Under the pieces are notes generated by a model that did no database searches, had not been told where the DNA came from, and saw only the letters and a program-made list of their open reading frames with translations. A stretch of 64,000 nucleotides of DNA from Aureococcus anophagefferens (taxonomy: Eukaryota > Sar > Pelagophyceae > Pelagomonadales > Pelagomonadaceae): positions 466,440 to 530,439 of the forward strand of contig NW_008705565.1 of the NCBI RefSeq assembly GCF_000186865.1. The letters run 5' to 3'. Below are positions 18,594 to 28,034 of the stretch, piece by piece; the first letter of the stretch is position 1, and every line of letters begins with the position of its first letter. The translations under genes were made by a program, and so were the position numbers.

Positions 18594-19683
18594 CGTAGTT
18601 TAGCCATGCGATACTATTCCTCGTGTCCACGACGACGCCGACGCGCTCAAAGTCCCGCCGGAGCACGAGCGCGTCGTCGCCCGCGACGTAGTAGGAGCCT
18701 TTGGGAGCCCCGAGCGGTCGATCGTAGGCATCGAGCCAGATCCAGTCGCCGGCCCACGCGCCGTCGCCGAACTTGGAGTAGTTGCCCGCCGCTAAAAGAA
18801 ACGCCGCGTACGAATACGTCGCGTTGTTCGCCGCACCGACGCCTCGATGAATCAGCACGACGTGGTCGTCGCCGAGCGCCGCCGCCTGTTTGACGAGGTC
18901 CGCGCACGTGGATTCCGGCGGCCCCATGCCCGGCCAGTTCTTGGATGTCCCGTCGGCGACGTCGCACCAGAATTCGAACATGACTCCTGCGACGCCTGTC
19001 GGCGGACACGCCGCGACGTCCGCCTGGCTGCCGCAGTTCGAAATCACGAGGCCGACCTCCGCCTGCAGCTCCGTCTGGGCCAGCGCGTAGGCGTCGCAGG
19101 ACGCGTTGGAGATGAGCGGTTTCCCGCCGTTCGTCCTTTTTCTTGCGTTGCAGCCGTACTGGTATTGCGCGGCTCGGTCGACGAAGCAGCCGTCGAGCGC
19201 GCCCGTCGCGACGGCGTCGGCGCACTGCCGCTTCCAGGCGGCTCGCATCGACGCGTTCGCCTGGTCGAAGCACGCCATGTCGAGGCCCGACTTTTTGACA
19301 CTCACGACCGCGCCGCGCGCGTCCTCGAGTCGCCAGTCGGCCGCGTTGGCCGCGAACTCTTCGTGCAGCGTCGCGAACTGCGGCCAGTCGAGCAGAAGAT
19401 TCGTGTACATGAGCACGGGCGCATCCGTGACCGCCTTGAGCTGCTTCGCCGCCGCGACGATGCGCGCGACGACGTCTGGCCCGGTGCCGCCCTGGTTCTT
19501 TTCCAAGGTAATGAGGTCGAAGCGCTTCAATTCCACAAGCTCGCGCTCCGTGAGAGGCACGTCGTGGTAGTTCGTGTGGATGAACACGGGCGCGCGATCC
19601 CAGGTGTTTGGTGCTAGCGCGTGTGCGGTAGCGACAACGCCTAGCAGGAGGGGCAGCCCCATCGGAGAGCACAACACCTTCAA
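18586..19683 (-). CDS. Secreted glycosidase-like protein (GHL15-like, tentative)
   Basis: 365 aa with a signal peptide; MGLPLLLGVVATAHA from the second Met (19662) is as plausible a start. The fold looks like a TIM-barrel sugar hydrolase: VFIHTNYHD, FDLITLEKNQGG, VLMYTNLLLDWPQ, GLDMACFDQ, GCFVDRAAQYQYG, EFWCDVADG, WAGDWIWLDAYDRP. Acidic residues at strand ends resemble the hypothetical glycosyl-hydrolase family GHL15. The catalytic pair cannot be assigned. Several N-glycosylation sequons fit secretion. It converges on the HAD gene with overlapping ends, and third-position GC is lower than in most of the window. Confidence 0.55.
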   Translation of the reverse strand: MKVLCSPMGLPLLLGVVATAHALAPNTWDRAPVFIHTNYHDVPLTERELVELKRFDLITLEKNQGGTGPDVVARIVAAAKQLKAVTDAPVLMYTNLLLDWPQFATLHEEFAANAADWRLEDARGAVVSVKKSGLDMACFDQANASMRAAWKRQCADAVATGALDGCFVDRAAQYQYGCNARKRTNGGKPLISNASCDAYALAQTELQAEVGLVISNCGSQADVAACPPTGVAGVMFEFWCDVADGTSKNWPGMGPPESTCADLVKQAAALGDDHVVLIHRGVGAANNATYSYAAFLLAAGNYSKFGDGAWAGDWIWLDAYDRPLGAPKGSYYVAGDDALVLRRDFERVGVVVDTRNSIAWLNYVT

Positions 19684-19795
19684 AAACCGGAGAGCACGTT
19701 ATTGTGAAGGGCAATATGCATCAGGCTGGGCGACGCCGATTGGTTCTTTTTTGCGGGGCTGCCTTGACCATACTCGTCGCAGTAGATCGCAGAGT

Positions 19796-21172
19796 ATGGG
19801 CGGCCCTCGCAAGTGTGCAATCGCTCTCGTCGTCCTCGTTGGACACGCGGCAGCGCAGAGCCCCGCCAATGGCATTGCCAAGTACACGATGGCGGTGTCG
19901 AACCCGTTGAAAGCCCTTGATTGGGTGCTCGACGAAGGCAAGTAGCCCGTGCAAGATTGCCGGACGCCCGGCAACGACAGCATCTGCAATGGCATCCAAG
20001 ACTGCGGCTTGATCGGCCGCACGTCTCTCTGCCCGAACAAGGAGTGCGCGATCTCGCCGGGCCCGGGCGACGCGTTCATGTTCCCGCACATGATCAACGC
20101 GTCCGCTCGTCCCATCGGCGACGTCTCCGTCGAGGCCGTCGAGGCCGCGTTCGACGCCAAGTACGCGCACGCGCTCGCCGCGGGCGCCTACGACGCGTTC
20201 CTCGACTTCTCGTTGGTCGTGCACGCGTCGTCGCTCGACGCGTGGGCCGACGGCTCCGTGCTCCTCGAGTGGATCGACAACTCCAACAAAACTTGGTACT
20301 CGGCCATCGCGCATGTCCCGGGCACCCAGGTCCAGGTCGAGATCATCTCGCAGAAGAAGCCCGCGACGGGCGTTGTCCGGCGCGACCCGCTCATGCGCTA
20401 CCCCGCGACGGGCAGCTGCGAGCACAACAAGTGCTCGGCCGACGACGACGGCGTCTGGACGCCCTTGGCGGTTTCGAAATCCGTCTCGGACCTCGACGGC
20501 CTCGTCGCGTTCTACGAAGCCGTGCTCGGCGCCGAGGTCGCGAGCTCGGACGACGCAGTCGAAAACGTGCGACTCAAGACGCTGTACTTCCCCAAGCAAG
20601 CGAACATGCAGGTGCGCCTCGTCGAGCGGACGGGCGACGACGCGACGTACGGCGATCTGACCGTCCAAGGCCTCGAGGCGCTCAAGATGGCGTCCCACGA
20701 CGTCGTCGCGGCGTCGACGGAGCGGGCGGGCGCGCTCTGCGGCGTCGACAAATGGTTCGACAACCACTGGGGCATCGACCAGCGCGTCGTCACGCTCGGC
20801 CAGATGATCGCCGCGATGGAGAAGCGCAACTGGACCCGCTACCATTTGTGGAGCTGGAACATGTACCTCATCGACCCGTCGGGCGACGGCGTCCAGGCCG
20901 ACGCGTCCTGGGGCGACGACGCGCCGTCGTGGCACGGCGAGGCCTCCGCGGACGCGCTCATGAACCTGTGCAGCCAGGGGAACTGCAAGGCCGTGGCCAA
21001 CGCGACGGCGGCGTGCGGCGCCGCGCTGACCTCCGCGTGCGGCGCGTTGGAACGCGACGGCACGACGAAGCACATCAGCGACTGCGCGAACTGCGCCCAC
21101 TGGCACCGGGCCGACCTGCTCGAAGCGGGCTGCGCGCACGCCGACACGGCGCTCTTCTGCATCGGCGCGTAG
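19796..21172 (+). pseudogene. Secreted glyoxalase/VOC-like protein interrupted by an in-frame TAG
   Basis: One frame runs from MGGPRKCAIALVVLVGHAAA (signal peptide) through KYTMAVSNPLKALDWVLDEGK to a TAG at 19943, then continues unbroken for about 408 codons to 21172. The part after the TAG has a VOC/glyoxalase pattern (WTPLAVSKSVSDLDGLVAFY, LKTLYFPKQANMQVRL, LWSWNMYLIDPSGDGVQ) and a Cys-rich tail (CANCAHWH). Possible explanations are a young pseudogene, stop readthrough, a sequencing error, or a 39-nt intron from GT at 19942 to AG at 19980, which would remove the TAG in frame but is shorter than other introns here. A GTG at 19949 is unlikely as the true start. Confidence 0.6.
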
Positions 21173-21188
21173 TCGAACCCCCCTAAGT

Positions 21189-22781
21189 TTACCTCGGCAG
21201 CCCCTCCCGCACGTACGCGTCCAGCGCCGCCCGGTCGGGAATCAGCATGTCCGCGCCGTGGCCCGCGGAGTCGAGCTCGACGACCGCCACCGCCGGGCCG
21301 AGCGCGCTCCGGAGCTCGCGCGCCGCGCGGACGTCGCGCGCGTGCGCTTTTCCGACGACGACGCGGACGGCGGCTCCTCCGCCCGCGAGCGGCGGGAACG
21401 TCGCCTGCCAGTCGACGGCGGGGACGTTGCAGTCGTGGCGCATGGGCGAGAAGGCGAGGACCGCGCCCGTCGCGACGTCCGCGTGGCGTAGGCACCCGAA
21501 GGCGCCCTGGGAGCTGCCCACGAAGCTCAGCACGTCGTAGGTGTCCGCGAGCGTCTCGAGCCAGGACCGGAAGCCGCCCGCGTCCGCGTAGCCCGTGCGC
21601 CGCGAGTCGAAGACGAAGCCCGCGTCGACGTCGGGCCGCGCGCGGTGGAGCACGCCGCCCCACTCGCCGAGCCGCTCGACCCCAAAGGCGACGACGCAGT
21701 GGCGCGCGCGCTTCGCGGCCGCGAAGTTCCGAAACGGCAGCGTCGCAACCCCGGCGCCGAGGACCGCGCCGTCGCCGCGCTCGACGTAGCAGCGGGCCCG
21801 CGTGGGCGGCGCCGCGAGGCCGTTGCCGTGGAGCCAGAGCCGCGCGAGGCTCGGCGGCGTCTCGGGGCACGCCGCGAGGCGGTTGTCGTCCAAGCTCGCA
21901 TCGCGGAGGCGGGTCAGGCCCGCGAGCTCGCAGCTCTTAAGCTCGTTCCGCGCGCAGTCCAAGACTTCGAGCCGGTCGAGCCTGTCGAGCCGCGGGAGCG
22001 CCGCGAGGCGGTTGTGGTCCAACAGGAGCGCTTCCAGGAGCGCGAGGTCTCCGAGCTCGTCGGGGAGCGCCGCGAGGCGGTTGTGTCGGAGCTCGAGGCG
22101 GCGCAGATGCGTCGCGCGGCCGAGCTCCCGCGGCACGCGCGACAGCAGGTTGCCCGCGAGGCCCAGCGTCTGCAGACGGCCGAGCGCGCCGACGGCCGCG
22201 GGCAGCGACGCGATCTCGTTCCGCTGCGCGAACAACGTCTGGAGCTCGCCGAGGTCGCCGAGCGCCTCCGGCAGCGCCGCCAGCGCGTTGTCGTCGAGGA
22301 CGATGTCGCGCGCTTTGCCCAAGCCGCCCGGCAGCGCCGCGAGCGCGTTCCCGTTGGCGACGAACTCGCGCAGCTCGTCGAGCGCGCCGACGACTGTCGC
22401 CACGCGGTTGTTCGTCAGCACGAGCGTCTCGAGCCCGGGGCAGCCCGACACGTCCGCGGTTTCGATGGCGTTGTTGTCGAGCCAGAGGCACTTCGTGGAC
22501 GCGTCGGCGCCCGACGACGCCACGTCCGCGAGGCCGCGGCCGCGCGCGTCGACCATGGTGCGGTCCGCGTCCGCCGCAGGCTCGCGCACGGCCGCCAGGC
22601 ATTTCGTCGACACCCAGCCCGCCAACGGTTCCACGAGGCGCACGCGCTCCTTGCCGTCGACGTAGCACGACGCGTCGCTCGCGCAGGCCTGCTTGGCTTG
22701 CAAGGTGCCGACTTTGGCCGAGTCCAGCGCGGCGGCTTCGCGGACGATGGCGCCCTTGGCTTTGACCTTCCATCGTCGCAT
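21189..22781 (-). CDS. SH3-like / leucine-rich repeat / alpha-beta hydrolase-like fusion
   Basis: 530 aa from MRRWKVKAK (an upstream in-frame ATG at 22847 is possible). Residues 1-70 resemble a bacterial-type SH3 domain (AIVREAAALDSAKVGTL, GWVSTKCL). Residues ~85-340 hold about ten plant/bacterial-type LRRs (LDDNALAALPEALGDLGELQ, LELRHNRLAALPDELGDL). The last ~180 residues look like a lipase-type hydrolase: nucleophile elbow GSSQGAFG and probable catalytic His in SAGHGADMLIPD. The combination suggests a ligand- or protein-binding hydrolase; the substrate is unknown. Confidence 0.72.
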   Translation of the reverse strand: MRRWKVKAKGAIVREAAALDSAKVGTLQAKQACASDASCYVDGKERVRLVEPLAGWVSTKCLAAVREPAADADRTMVDARGRGLADVASSGADASTKCLWLDNNAIETADVSGCPGLETLVLTNNRVATVVGALDELREFVANGNALAALPGGLGKARDIVLDDNALAALPEALGDLGELQTLFAQRNEIASLPAAVGALGRLQTLGLAGNLLSRVPRELGRATHLRRLELRHNRLAALPDELGDLALLEALLLDHNRLAALPRLDRLDRLEVLDCARNELKSCELAGLTRLRDASLDDNRLAACPETPPSLARLWLHGNGLAAPPTRARCYVERGDGAVLGAGVATLPFRNFAAAKRARHCVVAFGVERLGEWGGVLHRARPDVDAGFVFDSRRTGYADAGGFRSWLETLADTYDVLSFVGSSQGAFGCLRHADVATGAVLAFSPMRHDCNVPAVDWQATFPPLAGGGAAVRVVVGKAHARDVRAARELRSALGPAVAVVELDSAGHGADMLIPDRAALDAYVREGLPR

Positions 22782-22948
22782 CGCTATCTTCTCGCCTTGC
22801 GAGAGCTGCCCATGCCTCGCTTCACCACGTTTCGTGCCGTGCAACAAACCTGCCTCAAACTTTCGCGCAATTCCTGGGCTTTTGCCAATGGCGGATCTCT
22901 CGGAGAGCGGCAGAACAAAACCAAATCAAAGCAACAACCGCAATCATC

Positions 22949-23491
22949 ATGGGCGCCGGCGCATCCTCCAAGAACACCCCCATCCCGCAGCCCCTCAAGG
23001 TGCGCCGCGCCTCCTCTACCGCTGCCCCATCGCTCCCCGCGCCTCCCGTCCATCGACGCTGCCCCGCGCCGCCTCTACCGCTGCCCCATCGCTCCCCATC
23101 GCTCCCCGCCCACCGACGCTGCCCCGCTCCGCAGGAGGCCCTCGGCACGTCCAAGCTCGACTACTCGGCGGAGCCCGAGTTCCTCGAGGACGGCGTGCTC
23201 GTGCGCGTCATCGACGAAACCGGCGCGCCGAAGCGATTCATGTTCCGCCCCTCGAAGCGCGACCTGCTCACGGTCGAGTTCGCGCGCGAGAAGCTGGCGG
23301 CGGAGAAGCGCGCCCTCAAGGCCTGCGGCGACGCGACCCTGTCGATCAACGCGCGCAACCGCCGCACGATGCTCCAGGACGCGCGCCGCCGCCCGCGCCG
23401 GTCCTTCGACAAATCCTTCGACAAATCCTTCGACAAGTACGACGGCCCGCCGCACATGGCCGCGGTCCAGGCCGCGGCCGCGGCCCGGTGA
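22949..23491 (+). CDS. Small predicted N-myristoylated protein, two exons
   Basis: Exons 22949..22999 and 23135..23491 give 135 aa. MGAGASSKN is a good N-myristoylation sequence after Met removal. The second exon has a conserved-looking stretch (FLEDGVLVRVIDETGAPKRF, FRPSKRDLLTVEFAREKLAA) and a triplicated SFDK unit. The intron is GT (23000) to CAG (23134), 135 nt. It is itself C-rich and internally duplicated, and being a multiple of three it leaves the frame open if retained. The intron model is preferred because the intervening sequence is low-complexity. Function unknown. Confidence 0.6.
   Translation: MGAGASSKNTPIPQPLKVRRASSTAAPSLPAPPVHRRCPAPPLPLPHRSPSLPAHRRCPAPQEALGTSKLDYSAEPEFLEDGVLVRVIDETGAPKRFMFRPSKRDLLTVEFAREKLAAEKRALKACGDATLSINARNRRTMLQDARRRPRRSFDKSFDKSFDKYDGPPHMAAVQAAAAAR
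23000..23134 (+). repeat. Duplicated C-rich unit inside an intron
   Basis: Two diverged copies of about 62 bp carry CTCTACCGCTGCCCCATCGC and CGACGCTGCCCCGC. They fill the intron of the myristoylated-protein gene, so the intron seems to have grown by internal duplication. Confidence 0.6.
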
Positions 23492-23639
23492 GACCCGCGA
23501 CACCAACCCCCCCAAAAAGAGCATAATTCCCATAAAAAAGAGCATAATTCCCGCGCGCGGGCTTCCGGAGGAGGAGCGGCGTCGGGAGGTCGGGGCGCGG
23601 CGCCGATGTGGGGCGCGGCGGCCCGCGCGGCGCGGCGCT

Positions 23640-25138
23640 CTAGGCGCATTTCGCGTAGCCGCACGTCTTGTCGCACCAGCCCTCGTACTTCATGCCCGGC
23701 GCGTAGAGCTCGGAGCAGTTGTAGCCCATCTGGTTGACGAGGACGTCGCAGGTGTGCTTGCAGCCCGAGGAGACGGTGTCGCAGCGGTCGTAGCACGCGC
23801 ACTCGGAGATCTTCCTGCGAGGGGGCGTCCCGCGTTTCGCGAAGAAGCAAAAGCGACGCCGCGGGTCCGCGCATGTCCGTGTTGCGCGAGTAGCGGTCCG
23901 TGTCGCCGTCGAAGCACGGGCAGTCCGTGTCGTAGCAGTAGCCCTCGGGCACCTCGGGCGTGTAGATGGGCAGGATCTCCTTGTCGCACTGGCCGTGCTC
24001 GGCGGGGCCCGAGCCGCCGCCGTCCTGGTAGAGCGTCTTGCACGTCGCCTGGGAATCGACGGGGCCGTAGCAGCCCAGCGTGTAGGGCGCCCAGGACGTC
24101 GTGTGGTAGTGCTGCGGAGGGGTCGGATGCCTCGGGAAAACGCGAACCTTGGAAAACGCCGGCGGCGCGCGTAGACCGTGCCCTCGTCGACGCCGTAGGT
24201 CGAGTTCGCGGGGACGCCGTGCGTGTGGCCGTTGCAGGCGTCGAGGCTGCGGCGGGGGCGGATGTCTTTTCCAAAACGCGCGACTTGGGAAACGCCGCGG
24301 GCGCGCTCGTCGGGCCTGGTCTGGTTGCCGTCCTCGAAGCCCTCGTAGAGGCCGTAGACGCCGTAGCCGTCGAGCGACACGCCGATGAGCGGCGAGTGCG
24401 CCTGGACCGTGTGGTCGTAGTCGCAGCCCATGTCGTTGTGGTAGTGGTCTACGGCGACGGCGCGTCTTCAAGCGCCAAAGAAAAAAAGACGCCGGAAGAC
24501 GCGCAGGGCAGCGCGTGGCCGCCGCACGTGTCGAGCATGAGGCCGTGGTTCACGTTCTCCGTGCCGTTGCAGGTGATGTCGAGGGAGAACTCGCAGGTCG
24601 GCACGTCGACGCCGGCCCAGCAGGAGCCCGAGCCGTCGGCGCAGGGCTCCGGGTTCATGCCGACGCCGAAGCCCGCCTCCTCGGGGCCGTAGATGTTGAC
24701 GCCGTTGAGCGTCATGCCGACGCGGCCGCGGAGCGGCGCCGCGTGGGGCGGGTCCGAGGCGTAGTCCGGCGCCGGGAAGGTCTGCTCCGTGCAGCGCGCC
24801 GTGTGGTTCGCGTAGGGCATGAACCTGAGGGAGCGAGGGTGCCGCCGCGCGCGCGAGGCGAGCGAGGGACGCGGGCGCCGCGACGTGTCGCCCTCGTACA
24901 ACCCCCAGTGGTCGTTCGCGCACAGGTTCGTCGTCATCGTCCCCGTGAACTTGCCCGTGGACGCGTCGTAGGTGCCGCTCCAGGAGTGGTAGTTCGACGA
25001 GCCGTCCGGCGCGCAGACCTCGCCGTCCGTGGACCCGGGGCAGGAGGCGGCGTTCTCGACGGAGCCGCTGACGTTGATGAGCCAGTCGTTGTCGAAGCAG
25101 GCCGAGGCGCCGGCGGCGAGGAGGATGGCGGTCTTCAT
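23640..25138 (-). CDS. Secreted YHYH-domain protein, six exons, mostly GC-AG introns
   Basis: Exons (5' to 3'): 25138..24885, 24824..24505, 24448..24307, 24246..24171, 24111..23873, 23814..23640; together 401 aa with every phase closing. Signal peptide MKTAILLAAGASA. The domain has GVGMNPEPCADGSGSC, YHYHNDMGCDYDHTVQAHSP, GVSLDGYGVYG, LDACNGHTHGVP and YHYHTTSW, the signature of YHYH-domain proteins, followed by a Cys-rich tail (CPCFDGDTD, CYDRCD, CKHTCD, CGYAKCA). Introns are 56-60 nt. The last four start GCGCG; both YHYH motifs are rebuilt only with those donors. YHYH proteins are uncharacterised secreted or surface proteins. Several N-glycosylation sequons are present. Confidence 0.85.
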
Positions 25139-25303
25139 GGTGATCTCGAGGCGGGGGCGAACAGGATGGTCGGGGCAGCCGGGCTCCGGGGAGCGACAGA
25201 ACCACAATTAAAACCACTGCCACTTGATGTGCAATATTAGCTGCGGGGCGGCATCTCGGGGCAGCCGACACGATGGCGAGATCGCGTCTCCCGGCATAGG
25301 ACG

Positions 25304-26686
25304 ATGACCACCCGCTGGGCCGTCGTCGCCCTCGCCGCGCTCGTGCGCGCCGCGCCGAACGCGTCGCTCGACGACCTGCCCGCCGTCTGCGGGTCCGCGC
25401 ACCTCGCGGGCGCGCCTCTTAAACCCTGGAACGCGAGCGCGCGCACGGCCTGGGTGACGCACGTCGACAGCAACCCCAAGTACGTGATCCAGGCCGGCGT
25501 GCTCTTCACGACGTTGAAGCTGACGAACACGACGGGCGAGTTCGTCCTGCTCTGCGTCAAGTGCGGCCTCGGCAAGGACGAGGGCCTGCGGAGATTGGGC
25601 GTGCGGCTCATGGACACGAAGCTGCCCATCCAGCCCTGGGAGCTCAGCGCGCCCTACCGGAACCACCCCCTCGTGAACAAGGCCGGCCGCCGCGGCGAGG
25701 GCGAGGTGCGGAACGGCCTGTCGGACTTCGTGAAGCTCCGGGTCCACCAACTGATCGACTACGCGAAGGTCGTCTTCCTGGACGCGGACATCATGGTGCG
25801 CGGCAACGTGGACCACCTCTTCTGGCTGCCCGAGGGGAGCCACAGCGACGGGCCCCACGCGCCCTTCAACGCCGGCTTGGTGGTCGTGGAGCCGCGGAAG
25901 GAGGACTTCCGCCACCTCGTCGCCGTCGTCCGCGAGGGCAACTTCACGGACGCGACGGGCTGGCGCGGCGAGGGCGGATGCGCGTCCGCCGGCGGCTGCA
26001 ACGCGCGCCACGTGACCCAGGGCCTCTGGGACTGGTTCTACCGCACGTCGCGGCCCGGGGGCCTGCGGCTGCCGCGCGACGTCTACAACGGCCTCCAGGA
26101 CGAGCCCGCGGACGGCGCGGACCCGTGCCTCGTCCACTTCACGGCCTGCGGCAAGCCGTCGACGGGCGCCTGCGGCAAGAACCCGGCCGTGCCCATGGCG
26201 ACCGGGAAAAAAAAGCCCAGCGACCGCTACGTCGGCCTCTGCGAGCGGTCGCACGGCGAGTGGCGCGCGCGCGAGGCCGCGTACTGCCAAGCCTACGGCC
26301 CGCCGGTCATCAAGGTCCCCAAGGCCGCGCCCGGGGACAAGATCGCCGACGCCCGGGCCAAGATCGCGCCCGGGAAGGTGCCGTCGACGAAGGGCGCCGG
26401 GAAGAAGTTCGGCGGCGGCGCTAAGAAGGCCGCGCCGGCGGCGCCCGCGCCCTGCGGCGGGCCCCGCACGATCCACGAGCCGCCGCGCTTCGGCCACGCG
26501 GTGCTCCTCGCCCAGGTCCTGCTCTGCGTCGTGGTCGCCTGCCTCGCGTTCCGCGCGGGCGTCGTCTTCGCGTCGCCGCCGGGGCCGCCGGGATCGCCGC
26601 CCGCGTCGCCGCGGCGGTACGGGCCGCCGCGATCGGGGACCCTCCCGCGGTCGTCGTCGAGGCGCAGCACGCGCGCGCGGTCCTAA
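25304..26686 (+). CDS. GT8 (glycogenin-like) glycosyltransferase with C-terminal anchor
   Basis: 460 aa. Signal peptide-like start (MTTRWAVVALAALVRAAPN), then a GT8 pattern: AWVTHVDSNPKYVIQAGVL, LSDFVKLRVHQLIDYAKVVF, metal-binding DxD in FLDADIMVRGNVDHLF, FNAGLVVVEP, and DVYNGLQDE. GT8 enzymes transfer UDP-glucose, galactose or galacturonate. A basic Pro/Lys linker leads to a C-terminal membrane helix (AVLLAQVLLCVVVACLAF) and a Ser/Pro/Arg tail, so a Golgi or endomembrane location is inferred. A GGGGCAGCC motif lies about 40 bp upstream. The acceptor is unknown. Confidence 0.8.
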   Translation: MTTRWAVVALAALVRAAPNASLDDLPAVCGSAHLAGAPLKPWNASARTAWVTHVDSNPKYVIQAGVLFTTLKLTNTTGEFVLLCVKCGLGKDEGLRRLGVRLMDTKLPIQPWELSAPYRNHPLVNKAGRRGEGEVRNGLSDFVKLRVHQLIDYAKVVFLDADIMVRGNVDHLFWLPEGSHSDGPHAPFNAGLVVVEPRKEDFRHLVAVVREGNFTDATGWRGEGGCASAGGCNARHVTQGLWDWFYRTSRPGGLRLPRDVYNGLQDEPADGADPCLVHFTACGKPSTGACGKNPAVPMATGKKKPSDRYVGLCERSHGEWRAREAAYCQAYGPPVIKVPKAAPGDKIADARAKIAPGKVPSTKGAGKKFGGGAKKAAPAAPAPCGGPRTIHEPPRFGHAVLLAQVLLCVVVACLAFRAGVVFASPPGPPGSPPASPRRYGPPRSGTLPRSSSRRSTRARS

Positions 26687-26706
26687 ACTCGCGCACGAAA
26701 CGAACC

Positions 26707-28026
26707 TTATGCCGCGGCGGCGGCGCCTCCGGCGGGGGGCGCGGTCGCGTCGATCGCGTCCGCGGCTTCCTGGTTCCAATGGGCGACGACGGAGAGCGCG
26801 ATGGCGTAGTAGAACGCGACGAACGTGCGGCAAAAGGCGCCGATGGTCGCGCCGATGGCGACGGCGTTCGCCTGGGGCGCCGCCCGCGTCGCGACGGCGC
26901 ACGCGAGCGCCGCGGACGTCGCGAAGCTGCCCTTGAGCGCCTTCTTCGCCGCCCGCCGCGCCATGCCCTTGGCGTCGTGCTTCTCGGGCATCGGCGCGAC
27001 GGCCGACGCGGCGGCCGCCGCCGCGATGGCCTGCCGCGCCGCCGCGTCCTCGGCGGACATCGGCGCGGCGACGGGCGCGGCGCCGGCGGGCGGCGCGGCG
27101 AACGCGGCGAGCCCGCCGACCGCGGCGGCCGCGGCGGCCATGGGCGGCGCGGCGGCCGCCGGGGCCGCGGCCGGCGGCGGCGGTACCGCCTCGGCGGGCG
27201 GCGCCGGCGCGGACGAAGCGGCCGCGGGCGGCGCGGACGACGCGGCCGCAGGCGGCGCGGCGGCGGCGCGCGGCTCGGGCTTCGGCGGCGCCGGCCGCGC
27301 GGGCGGCGGCGGCCGCGGCGCCGGCGCGGACGCCTCCGCCTTCGGCGACGGCGCCGGCCGCGTCGGAGTCGCGACCTTCTTCGGCGTGGTCGGGGCCGCG
27401 ACCTTCTTCGGCGCGGCCGCGGCCGCGGCGGCCTCGGCCGCGGCCGGCTTGGCGACCTTCGGCTTGGGCTTCGACACCGGCGCCTTGGGCTTCGCGAAGC
27501 CCGCCGGGCCCGACGTCGCGGCCTTGGGCTTCCGCGGCGCCTTGCGCTTCGTCGCCTTGGGCGCCGATACCTTGGTGGCCGATACCTTGGGCGCCGCCGG
27601 CGCCTCCGACGCCGGCGCCTTGGGCGCCTTGGGCACAGCCGGCGCGGCGGCGGCCGACGCCGACGCCTTGGGCGCCGCCGCCGCCGCGGGCTTCTTCGCC
27701 TTCTTCTTCTTCGGCGACGCGGCGGCCGCGGGCTTCTTGGCGGCCGCGCGCCCCGCGACCTTCTTCTTCGTCGCCTTCGTCGCCGACCGCGTCGACGCGG
27801 GGGCCGCCGTCGAGGCCGCGGCGACGGCGCCGTCCGCGCCGCTCGCGCTCGTGTTCACGACCGCCGACGGATTCGACGAGTCCGTCGCGTTCGGCATCGT
27901 GCCGGGCACGGGGCCGCCGCCGCGGACGGCGAGCCACCCCGGCCGGGCGAGCCACCCCGGCCGCCGCAGCGGCAGCGACTCGGCGCAGAGCGTCGCCAGC
28001 GCGGCGAGCGCGAGCCGTCGCAGCAT
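26707..28026 (-). CDS. Ala/Lys/Pro-rich low-complexity protein with targeting peptide
   Basis: 439 aa from MLRRLALAALATLCAESLPL, a signal- or transit-type N-terminus; upstream frame to 28155 lies in tandem repeats and was excluded. Residues ~60-300 are histone H1-like in composition (KKPAAAASPKKKKAKKPAAA, PKKVAAPTTPKKVATPTRP) and then Pro/Ala-rich. The C-terminus (~110 residues) is Ala-rich with hydrophobic helices (GATIGAFCRTFVAFYYAIAL) that could be membrane-spanning. A nucleic-acid-binding or organellar scaffold role is only a guess. Low complexity makes homology calls unreliable. Confidence 0.5.
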   Translation of the reverse strand: MLRRLALAALATLCAESLPLRRPGWLARPGWLAVRGGGPVPGTMPNATDSSNPSAVVNTSASGADGAVAAASTAAPASTRSATKATKKKVAGRAAAKKPAAAASPKKKKAKKPAAAAAPKASASAAAAPAVPKAPKAPASEAPAAPKVSATKVSAPKATKRKAPRKPKAATSGPAGFAKPKAPVSKPKPKVAKPAAAEAAAAAAAPKKVAAPTTPKKVATPTRPAPSPKAEASAPAPRPPPPARPAPPKPEPRAAAAPPAAASSAPPAAASSAPAPPAEAVPPPPAAAPAAAAPPMAAAAAAVGGLAAFAAPPAGAAPVAAPMSAEDAAARQAIAAAAAASAVAPMPEKHDAKGMARRAAKKALKGSFATSAALACAVATRAAPQANAVAIGATIGAFCRTFVAFYYAIALSVVAHWNQEAADAIDATAPPAGGAAAAA

Positions 28027-28034
28027 GGCGCGCG

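Noticed and set aside
22949..23491. Single-exon reading of the small myristoylated protein
   Set aside because: The middle 135 nt are a duplicated C-rich stretch bounded by CAAG|GT and CCGCAG|GA, much more like an intron, although the frame stays open.
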